Shown here: piece by piece, positions 14,349 to 20,619 of the stretch | Numbering within the stretch: the stretch's first letter is position 1 | How the letters are laid out: each line of letters begins with the position of its first letter | Assembly (NCBI GenBank): GCA_964383325.1 | Contig: CAYLGY010000049.1 | Coordinates: 1-20,619, forward strand | Length of the DNA: 20,619 nt | Direction: 5' to 3' | Source: CAYLGY01 sp964383325 | GTDB taxonomy: Bacteria > Pseudomonadota > Alphaproteobacteria > Rhizobiales > Rhizobiaceae | Position numbers and translations under genes: made by a program | The notes under the pieces: model-generated | Seen by the model: only the letters and a program-made list of their open reading frames with translations | What the model was told of the DNA's origin: nothing | The model's database searches: none

Positions 14349-15367
14349 TGCGCAACGGGCTTTCGGCATCGTTGGTCCTGCACGCGGCGGCACTCGGCTT
14401 CGGACTGTTTTCCCTGTCGGGTCCGAAGGCGTTCGAAGTGGCCGATGTCGACGCTCTGCCGGTCGATATGGTCTCGATCACCGAATATTCGCAGATCGTG
14501 CAGGGCGATCGCAAGGCGCCCGTGGCTGAAACGCCGGCGCCGACGCCGACTTCGCGACCCGAGCCGGTCGAGGACGCCAGGAATGTCGGCGACAATCTCG
14601 TCGATCTGCAGAATGCGCCGACGCCAGACCCACGCCCGCGGCCGGTCGAAACCGCCGCGGCGCGCTCCGAACCCGAGCCTTCGCCGGTTCCGGTGCCGGA
14701 TCCGGACCCTGCCCCGCCCGCCGAGGCGACGCCGGAGCCGCCAACCCCGAGCGAAACGGCAGAGGCGCCGGAACCCGAAGCGCCGCAAGCCGAGGCAAAC
14801 CCGGAAAGCGAAGCCATGGAGCTTCCGGAGACGGCGCCGGTGCCGCAGGCCCGGCCCGCCAGGCCGCCGGTGCAGGCCGCCCGGAAGCTGGAACCGACGA
14901 ACAAGCGGGAGCCCCAGCGTGAGGCCACCCGACAGCGCGCGGAAGATGCGCCCGAATTCGACGCCGACGAGGTCGCGGCACTGATCGACCGCGCCAAGGC
15001 ATCGGGCGGCGGTGCGCTGCGTTCCGAACAGACGGCGGCCCTGGGAAATCGCCAGGACTCCGCTGCAACCCAGCTTTCGCAGAGCGAGATGGACGCGTTG
15101 AGGAGCCAGCTCGAAGGCTGCTGGAACCCGCCGGTCGGCACGCTCGGCTCCTCGGACTTCACCGCTTCGGTGCAGTTCCAGGTAGATGTCTCTCGCAAGC
15201 TGAGCGGCGCGCCGAGGATCCTGCATTCCAGCGGCAACCGGCAATTTGACGACAGCGTCCTGCGGGCCGTCCATATCTGCAATGATCGCGGCTTCCGGCT
15301 GCCGGAAGGCAAGCAATCGGTCTGGGCCGACATTGTCGTCAATTTCGACCCGAGCGGAATGTACTGA
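14348..15367 (+). CDS. tolA: cell envelope integrity protein TolA
   Basis: TolA is the envelope-spanning arm that couples the TolQR motor to TolB-Pal. The 339-residue protein has one N-terminal membrane helix (about 5-24), then a long Pro/Glu/Ala-rich arm (60-180) rather than the Lys/Ala helix of E. coli, then the short motif FDADEVAALIDRAK (204-217). The C-terminal domain (245-339) contains SQSEMDALRSQLEGCWNPP and a TonB-like end, with C258 and C311 likely paired. The ATG overlaps the tolR stop in TGATG. The assignment rests on position and on the C-terminal domain. Confidence 0.92.
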   Translation: MRNGLSASLVLHAAALGFGLFSLSGPKAFEVADVDALPVDMVSITEYSQIVQGDRKAPVAETPAPTPTSRPEPVEDARNVGDNLVDLQNAPTPDPRPRPVETAAARSEPEPSPVPVPDPDPAPPAEATPEPPTPSETAEAPEPEAPQAEANPESEAMELPETAPVPQARPARPPVQAARKLEPTNKREPQREATRQRAEDAPEFDADEVAALIDRAKASGGGALRSEQTAALGNRQDSAATQLSQSEMDALRSQLEGCWNPPVGTLGSSDFTASVQFQVDVSRKLSGAPRILHSSGNRQFDDSVLRAVHICNDRGFRLPEGKQSVWADIVVNFDPSGMY

Positions 15368-15396
15368 GCATGGATGCGGAAGGAACGGATTTCCGA

Positions 15397-16716
15397 ATGA
15401 CCCATCGAATCGCGATACGAGCCCTGCGCCTTTTCCTGTTGGCCATGGCGATGGCCAATCTGACGATCCTGCCGGCGCGCGCCGTGCTCGAGATCGATGT
15501 CAACAAGGGAACGATCGAGCCGCTGCCGATTGCAATCACCGATTTCCTTTCGGGGGATGGGCTGGGGGCCGAAATTGCCGCGGTCATTTCCGCCGATCTT
15601 CGCCGTTCCGGCCTTTTCCAGCCGATCCAGAAGGAAGCCTTCATCGAGAAGATTTCCAATCCGGACGTGGCGCCGCGTTTCGACGACTGGAAGGTAATCA
15701 ACGCCCAGGCGCTGGTGACCGGCCGGGCGACGGCCGAGCCGGACGGCCGGGTGCGGGCGGAATTCCGCCTGTGGGATACTTTTGCCGGACAGCAGCTTAC
15801 GGGACAGCAATTCTTCGCCAACCGGGAGAACTGGCGGCGGATCGCGCATATCATCGCCGATGCGATCTATGAGCGCCTGACGGGCGAGAAGGGCTATTTC
15901 GATACCCGGATTGTCTTCGTGGATGAATCCGGTGACCGTACCCAGCGGCGCAAGCGGCTGGCGATCATGGATCAGGATGGGGCCAATATCCGCTACCTGA
16001 CCAATGGCGAGGATCTGGTCCTGACGCCGCGCTTTTCGCCGAACCGCCAGGAAATCACCTACATGTCCTTCGCCGGTGGCCAGCCTCGCGTCTATCTGCT
16101 GCAGCTCGATACCGGCCAGCGCGAGGTGGTCGGCAATTTTCCCGGCATGACCTTCGCGCCGAGATTCTCTCCCGATGGGCAGAAGGTCATCATGAGTCTC
16201 GGGCGCGAGGACGGCAATTCCAACATCTACACGCTGGACCTGCGCAGCCGGACGACGACGCGCCTGACCAGCACCAATGCGATCGACACCTCGCCCTCCT
16301 ACTCTCCCGATGGCAGCCGCATCGTCTTTTCGTCCGATCGAGGCGGACGGCCGCAGCTCTATGTCATGAATGCGGACGGCACTGACCCGAAACGCCTTTC
16401 TTTCGGGGAAGGCTCCTATTCGACCCCTGTCTGGTCGCCGCGCGGAGATCTGATCGCCTTTACCAAGCAGAGCGGCGGCGGCTTTTCGATCGGCGTCATG
16501 CGTACCGACGGTTCGGGCGAGCGCCTCCTGACCACCGGCTTCCTGAATGAGGGGCCGACCTGGGCGCCCAATGGCCGGGTCCTGATGTTCTTCCGCCAGG
16601 ATGCCGGCATGGCAGGGCCCCAGCTCTTCACGGTCGATCTGACCGGGCGCAACGAGCAAAGGATCGAAACGCCGAACTACGCTTCCGATCCCGCCTGGTC
16701 GCCCTTGCTCGAATGA
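15397..16716 (+). CDS. tolB: Tol-Pal periplasmic beta-propeller protein TolB
   Basis: TolB is the periplasmic protein that binds Pal and releases it from peptidoglycan when TolA pulls. The preprotein has 439 residues. A signal peptide (MTHRIAIRALRLFLLAMAMA... ending PARA) precedes VLEIDVNKGTIEPLPIAI, the TolA-binding N-terminus. An N-terminal domain follows, then a six-bladed propeller with repeats such as RFSPNRQEITYMSF, RFSPDGQKVI, SYSPDGSRIVFSSDRGG and VWSPRGDLIAFT. ATG 15370 is an alternative start only 2 bp after tolA, but it would place nine residues before the signal peptide. GGAAGGA at 15378-15384 favours 15397. Confidence 0.95.
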   Translation: MTHRIAIRALRLFLLAMAMANLTILPARAVLEIDVNKGTIEPLPIAITDFLSGDGLGAEIAAVISADLRRSGLFQPIQKEAFIEKISNPDVAPRFDDWKVINAQALVTGRATAEPDGRVRAEFRLWDTFAGQQLTGQQFFANRENWRRIAHIIADAIYERLTGEKGYFDTRIVFVDESGDRTQRRKRLAIMDQDGANIRYLTNGEDLVLTPRFSPNRQEITYMSFAGGQPRVYLLQLDTGQREVVGNFPGMTFAPRFSPDGQKVIMSLGREDGNSNIYTLDLRSRTTTRLTSTNAIDTSPSYSPDGSRIVFSSDRGGRPQLYVMNADGTDPKRLSFGEGSYSTPVWSPRGDLIAFTKQSGGGFSIGVMRTDGSGERLLTTGFLNEGPTWAPNGRVLMFFRQDAGMAGPQLFTVDLTGRNEQRIETPNYASDPAWSPLLE

Positions 16717-16883
16717 GGCCGGCCCCATGGTTTGGCCGCATTTCCAGCCAAGGCTCGCGCCTTCTGCCTCATGCGAGGGCACCCCGTTTACCAATTGGAA
16801 ACCCTGTTTCCTGAGCAACCGTTAATCTTGTTGTGGTTACTGTTCCGTCACCGATTCCAACTTCTTTTCAAGGAGAAACGGCC

Positions 16884-17393
16884 ATGCGCCGCATGTCAGC
16901 ATTCGCAGCCAATCCGATCGTCGTCGCCTTTGCAGTTGCGCTGACGGCGACCGCTTGCGCGTCCAAGAAGGTGCCGAACTCCGCCGCGGACCTGGGACTC
17001 GGCGCCGGCGCCGGCTCGCAGCAGCCCGGTTCGACGGGAGATTTCACCGTGAATATCGGCGATCGCATCTATTTCGACACCGATTCCTCCGTGATCCGTC
17101 CGGATGCGCAGACCACGCTCGCCAGGCAGGCGCAATGGCTGAACCGGTATCCGTCCTACACGATCACGATCGAGGGCCATGCCGACGAGCGCGGTACGCG
17201 CGAATACAATATCGCTCTCGGTGCCCGGCGTGCTGCCGCGACCCGGGATTTCCTTGCCGCGCGTGGGGTTGCGCCCAACCGGATGCGTACCATCTCCTAT
17301 GGCAAGGAACGGCCGGTCGCGGCCTGTGACGATATTTCGTGCTGGACGCAGAACCGCCGCGCCGTGACCGTGCTTGGCGGGCAGGGAAGCTGA
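16884..17393 (+). CDS. pal: peptidoglycan-associated lipoprotein Pal
   Basis: Pal is the outer-membrane lipoprotein that anchors the outer membrane to peptidoglycan and is the end point of the Tol system. The 169-residue precursor has a signal sequence ending in ALTATAC, so C25 is the lipidated cysteine. The -3 residue is Ala instead of the usual Leu. The OmpA-like domain (58-168) shows IYFDTDSSVIRPDA, the peptidoglycan-binding EGHADERGTREYN with D101, and LGARRAAATRDFL. ATG 16884 has AAGGAG at 16870-16875, 8 bases away. The 167-bp gap from tolB holds short hairpins (TTGGC/GCCAA at 16732-16751 and GGAAAC/GTTTCC at 16797-16811), and I see no clear promoter there. Confidence 0.95.
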   Translation: MRRMSAFAANPIVVAFAVALTATACASKKVPNSAADLGLGAGAGSQQPGSTGDFTVNIGDRIYFDTDSSVIRPDAQTTLARQAQWLNRYPSYTITIEGHADERGTREYNIALGARRAAATRDFLAARGVAPNRMRTISYGKERPVAACDDISCWTQNRRAVTVLGGQGS

Positions 17394-17464
17394 TCGGCGC
17401 TGCGCGGAACCGGGTGCTCGACGGGCCATTGCCGCCCCGTTGCGCTTTTCGATTGACGTTCTCT

Positions 17465-17478
17465 CCAAAATTTGGCCG
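17465..17478. repeat. AT-rich palindromic element, copy 2 (upstream of cpoB)
   Basis: CCAAAATTTGGCCG is the same 14-mer as at 13022-13035, again in an intergenic stretch and preceded by TTGAC (17453-17457). It lies 75 bp upstream of the cpoB start. Confidence 0.4.
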
Positions 17479-17552
17479 AACTCCTCACGCTGTATCGTAG
17501 GGGAAACCGCAACAGGGGACGCCGGGCCCGGTCGGCCGCGGCGAATGGAAGA

Positions 17553-18512
17553 ATGCGTTATCGGAGTTGGATTGCCGCACTTGCCTGCCTTGCCTGGATG
17601 CAATTTTCAGGCGGGACCGCTGCCCATGCACTCCTTGCCGGCGATGCGGGGCCGGAGCCGACGCGGCGCCTGGAGGTCGAGGCCGGACCGTCGGCGGAAG
17701 CGGGCTGGATGGTCGCCCAGGCCATTGATCCTCGGGTCCCGATGCTGGAGGAGCAGGTGCGCCGCCTATCGGGCCAGGTAGAAGAGCTGAATTTCCTGTT
17801 GCTGCAATTGCAGGAGCAGTTGCGCAAGATGCAGGAAGACAACGAATACCGGTTCCAGCAGATCGAGGGTGGCGCGCCCGCTTTGCCGGAGCGCAGCGAG
17901 GCTCCGGCCGTGACGCCCTCGCAGCAGGCAGAGGCCGCGCCCGAGCCGCCTGCGGGTCCCGGAGAGCCGCCGCGCAATCTCGGCTCCATCATTCTCAACC
18001 CGGACGGCAGCATGAAGGACGTGACGCTCGGCGAGCCGATGGACCTGCGCGGCGCCCCGCCTGTGGATGCGGGGGCATTGCCGCCGCCCGCCACGGACGG
18101 CACGACGGTGGCGGCCCTGCCGGAGACCAGCGATCCGGAATTGCTTTACGCAAATTCCTATGAGTTCATCCTGTCCGGCGATTATCGCACCGCGGAGGCA
18201 GGATTTCGCCAGCATGTCGAGCAATTTCCGAACGATGCCCGTACCGCCGATGCGCGCTACTGGCTGGGCGAGGCGCTCCTGTCGCAGGACCGCCATGCCG
18301 AGGCAGCCGAAGTGTTCCTCGCGGCCAGCCGCGATTATCCCCAGTCGCGCAAGGCCCCGGACATGCTGCTGAAGCTGGGCATTTCGCTCGCGGCAATGGG
18401 GCAGAAGGAAGTCGCCTGCGCCACCTATCGGGAGGTGCAGTCGCGCTATGCGGACGCCTCCAGTGCGCTGCAGGAGCGCGTGCGCCAGGAATCGGCGTTG
18501 GCAGGGTGCTGA
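17553..18512 (+). CDS. cpoB: cell division coordinator CpoB (YbgF)
   Basis: CpoB is a periplasmic protein that links Tol-Pal-driven outer-membrane constriction with septal peptidoglycan synthesis. The 319-residue protein has a signal peptide (1-26), a coiled coil that drives trimerisation (about 63-106, PMLEEQVRRLSGQVEELNFL and on), a Pro/Ala-rich linker (110-195), and a C-terminal TPR domain (197-310, YANSYEFILSGDYRTAEAGF, RYWLGEALLSQDRHAEAAEVF). The frame is open to 17472, but ATG 17553 starts the signal peptide directly; the ribosome-binding site there is weak (GGAAG very close). The stop overlaps the tilS start by 7 bases. Confidence 0.93.
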   Translation: MRYRSWIAALACLAWMQFSGGTAAHALLAGDAGPEPTRRLEVEAGPSAEAGWMVAQAIDPRVPMLEEQVRRLSGQVEELNFLLLQLQEQLRKMQEDNEYRFQQIEGGAPALPERSEAPAVTPSQQAEAAPEPPAGPGEPPRNLGSIILNPDGSMKDVTLGEPMDLRGAPPVDAGALPPPATDGTTVAALPETSDPELLYANSYEFILSGDYRTAEAGFRQHVEQFPNDARTADARYWLGEALLSQDRHAEAAEVFLAASRDYPQSRKAPDMLLKLGISLAAMGQKEVACATYREVQSRYADASSALQERVRQESALAGC

Positions 18513-19780
18513 AGCCGGCGGCAACCGGAAATTTCGCGGAGGTTTTCGCGCGCATCGATCTGCGCCGGCGCCAGACCTTGCTGGTCGGCCTGTCTGGCGG
18601 CAGCGATTCCACCGCTCTGCTCGTCCTCGCGCAGGAATGGCTGCGAAGGCACAAGCCTTCGGTTTCGATCCTTGCAGTGACGGTCGATCACGGGCTGCGG
18701 CCGGAATCGGCGCAGGAAGCGGCGCAGATGGCGGGGTTCTGCGCCCGGCTCGGCGTTGCCCACCGCATCTGCCGCTGGACGGGCCCGAAGCCGTCGGCGG
18801 GCATCGCCGCCGCTGCCCGGGAAGCGCGCTACCGTTTGCTGGCCGAGGCGGCCAGGGATGCAGGCAGCGACCTCGTGCTGGTGGCGCATACCGCCGAGGA
18901 CCAGGCGGAAACCGTGTGGATGCGGCTGGACCGGGCCGAAGGCGGCGGGCTGGCCGGAATGGCCCTCTCGACGCTCTATCTGGGACAGTTCTGGATCCTG
19001 CGTCCCTTGCTGCAATGTCGCCGCGAAAACCTTCGCGCCGAGTTGCGCCGTCGCCGGATCGGCTGGATCGAGGATCCGAGCAATGCGGATCCACGCTTCG
19101 AGCGGGTCCGCGCCCGTGCCGCGCTGCAGGATCCTGCGCGTATGCACGAGATGCTTGCACGTGCCGGCGCCCATCGCGCGCGCCGCGTTCGCCTCGACGA
19201 GGAGGCGGCGCAATACATCCGCAGCGATGCCCGCCGCGCCGCGCCAGGCCTCATCGAGATCGACCCGGTGTTTCTTGCCCCGGAGCCCGGTCCGCTGCAT
19301 GCATTTCGCATTCTCCTCGCCTGCACGGGCGGGCGGAGCCATCTGCCGGGAATGGCGGCGACGCGAGCATTGCAGACCCGGCTTGCCCAGGGCAGGTCGG
19401 CGCTGGGCGGAACGCTGGTGACGCCCCGTCGCGGCCGTCTATACCTCCACCGGGAACTGCGTGATTTGCCGGAATGCGATGCCGGGGGCATCTTCGATGG
19501 CCGCTACCGGATCGAACCGGACATGGCGGCGCGGGGCTGGCGATTGATCCGGCGCCCCGGAGCCGGGAAAGATCTTGTCGGGGCGGCGCTCTCTGCCGAG
19601 CCGATCCTGCAGGCTCCGCCTGGCAGCGAGGACACGGCGCCGACCGTCATGCCGTGGCTGGCGCCGTTCGACCATTTTCTTTCCGGCTTCGATCTTGCGT
19701 CAGCCGGGGCCGCCGCCGACCTGTATGGCCGCTCGCCCTATCCCGCCTCTCCCTTGCCGGAAACGCCGGATTCGGCGTAA
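18506..19780 (+). CDS. tilS: tRNA(Ile)-lysidine synthetase TilS
   Basis: TilS attaches lysine to C34 of the CAU-anticodon tRNA-Ile with ATP, switching it from methionine to isoleucine decoding. The 424-residue protein starts at GTG 18506 inside the end of cpoB (7-base overlap), which suggests translational coupling. The PP-loop SGGSDS (30-35), VDHGLR, HTAEDQAETVWMRL and the tRNA-contacting WIEDPSNADPRFERVRAR are all present. The C-terminal part is less conserved but runs to a normal length. ftsH follows after 109 bp, as in many bacteria. Confidence 0.94.
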   Translation: MLKPAATGNFAEVFARIDLRRRQTLLVGLSGGSDSTALLVLAQEWLRRHKPSVSILAVTVDHGLRPESAQEAAQMAGFCARLGVAHRICRWTGPKPSAGIAAAAREARYRLLAEAARDAGSDLVLVAHTAEDQAETVWMRLDRAEGGGLAGMALSTLYLGQFWILRPLLQCRRENLRAELRRRRIGWIEDPSNADPRFERVRARAALQDPARMHEMLARAGAHRARRVRLDEEAAQYIRSDARRAAPGLIEIDPVFLAPEPGPLHAFRILLACTGGRSHLPGMAATRALQTRLAQGRSALGGTLVTPRRGRLYLHRELRDLPECDAGGIFDGRYRIEPDMAARGWRLIRRPGAGKDLVGAALSAEPILQAPPGSEDTAPTVMPWLAPFDHFLSGFDLASAGAAADLYGRSPYPASPLPETPDSA

Positions 19781-19805
19781 TTTTAACGCATTTTGGCGTT
19801 TCGCC

Positions 19806-19834
19806 TTGGCAATGACAGGCACCACGCCTATCTT
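19806..19834 (+). promoter_or_regulatory. candidate ftsH promoter
   Basis: TTGGCA (19806-19811), a 17-base spacer and TATCTT (19829-19834) form a good sigma-70-like promoter in the 109-bp tilS-ftsH gap, predicting a start near 19841. Read as CTTGGCA and CCTATCTT with 15 bases between them, it also resembles an alphaproteobacterial heat-shock (RpoH) promoter, which would fit ftsH. Confidence 0.5.
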
Positions 19835-19889
19835 TGGTCCATATCCGCGGGCAAGGCTTGCGGACTGCTCCTTGCCAACAGGATGTCCG

Positions 19890-20619
19890 ATGAATTCCAA
19901 CTACCGAAATCTGGTGCTATGGGCGGTGATCGCAGTGCTGCTCATCGCGCTGTTCAACCTGTTCCAGTCGCCGCAGCAACGCGGATCGACGCGCGACATT
20001 GCCTATTCGGAGTTCCTGACCGAGCTGGACAATGGCCGCATCCGCGCGGTCACCATTTCCGGCAATCGCATTACCGGCAGCTATATCGACAATGCGGCTG
20101 GCTTCCAGACCTATTCGCCCGGCGATCCGACCCTGGTGGCGCGGCTGGAGGACCGTGGCGTGACGATCAGCGCCCGGCCCGAGACCGATGGCAGCAATTC
20201 GATCCTCGGCTATCTGGTTTCCTGGCTGCCGATGATCCTGATTCTCGGCGTATGGATCTTCTTCATGCGCCAGATGCAATCGGGATCCGGGCGGGCGATG
20301 GGTTTCGGCAAGTCCAAGGCAAAGCTGCTCACCGAGGCGCATGGGCGCGTCACCTTCCAGGATGTTGCCGGGGTTGATGAGGCGAAGCAGGATCTTGAGG
20401 AGATCGTCGAATATCTGCGCGACCCGCGCAAGTTCCAGCGGCTTGGCGGCAAGATCCCGCGCGGCGTGCTGCTCGTCGGGCCGCCCGGGACCGGCAAGAC
20501 GCTTCTGGCCCGCGCCGTCGCGGGAGAGGCAGATGTTCCGTTCTTCACTATTTCCGGCTCGGATTTCGTCGAGATGTTCGTCGGCGTCGGCGCCAGCCGG
20601 GTGCGCGACATGTTCGAGC
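19890..20619 (+). CDS. ftsH: ATP-dependent zinc metalloprotease FtsH, 5' part (runs off window)
   Basis: FtsH is a membrane-bound hexameric AAA+ protease that degrades misfolded membrane proteins and regulators. The first 243 residues are present and the frame is open at the window end. There are two membrane helices (about 7-24 and 106-127) flanking a periplasmic domain. The linker FGKSKAKLL leads into FQDVAGVDEAKQDLEEIVEYL, Walker A GPPGTGKT (197-204) and the pore-loop segment EMFVGVGASRVRDMFE. The Walker B, SRH and HEXXH zinc site lie beyond the window. ATG 19890 has AGGA at 19880-19883, 6 bases away. Confidence 0.96.
   Translation, partial: MNSNYRNLVLWAVIAVLLIALFNLFQSPQQRGSTRDIAYSEFLTELDNGRIRAVTISGNRITGSYIDNAAGFQTYSPGDPTLVARLEDRGVTISARPETDGSNSILGYLVSWLPMILILGVWIFFMRQMQSGSGRAMGFGKSKAKLLTEAHGRVTFQDVAGVDEAKQDLEEIVEYLRDPRKFQRLGGKIPRGVLLVGPPGTGKTLLARAVAGEADVPFFTISGSDFVEMFVGVGASRVRDMFE

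Noticed and set aside
14275..16818. An 847-codon minus-strand open frame across tolA and tolB
   Set aside because: It is in reverse-complement register with tolB and passes through tolA by GC bias. It has no ribosome-binding site or family resemblance.
1..20619. Mobile elements, tRNA genes, CRISPR arrays or prophage genes
   Set aside because: I found no transposase, integrase, cloverleaf-like sequence or regularly spaced repeats. Codon usage looks even throughout, so the region appears to be core chromosome.

Overview
This window looks like a core-chromosome segment of a GC-rich alphaproteobacterium, most likely a member of the Hyphomicrobiales (Rhizobiales). The evidence is the gene content and order: leuB-asd, a giant 180-kDa-class NAD-glutamate dehydrogenase, an RcdA/DUF1465 protein, ruvCAB, and ybgC-tolQRAB-pal-cpoB-tilS-ftsH. 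No tRNA, rRNA, insertion sequence, prophage or CRISPR array was seen.

Layout. Positions 1-3331 carry the end of leuB (leucine synthesis), a possible 38-codon ORF, asd (aspartate family amino acids and diaminopimelate), a beta-carbonic anhydrase on the minus strand that overlaps asd tail to tail, and a GNAT acetyltransferase. Positions 3429-8204 (minus) hold the glutamate dehydrogenase gdhZ. It is divergent from rcdA (8560-9081, plus), and ruvC-ruvA-ruvB follow rcdA (9136-11290; RuvC/RuvA and RuvA/RuvB overlap by ATGA). A dienelactone-hydrolase-like gene on the minus strand (11354-12244) splits ruvB from ybgC. From 12442 onward come ybgC, tolQ-tolR-tolA-tolB, pal, cpoB, tilS and the 5' part of ftsH. 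These make the Tol-Pal envelope-constriction machine, a tRNA-modifying enzyme and the membrane AAA protease.

The most interesting place is the 355-bp intergenic region between gdhZ and rcdA. It contains an exact TTAA-N7-TTAA site of the kind bound by the cell-cycle regulator CtrA. Just downstream are three consecutive hairpins, the last one a textbook intrinsic terminator, consistent with a small RNA of about 95 nt (or an rcdA leader with an attenuator). Both flanking genes belong to families tied to the CtrA/ClpXP cell-cycle circuit in Caulobacter: GdhZ affects the Z-ring, and RcdA is an adaptor for CtrA proteolysis. A second, one-mismatch CtrA-type site (including the octamer TTAACCAT) lies upstream of tolQ, which suggests that envelope constriction is wired to the same circuit. 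All regulatory calls are read from sequence patterns only.

Many long open frames antisense to gdhZ, tolB, asd, ruvB and cpoB are codon-register shadows caused by high GC and are not annotated.
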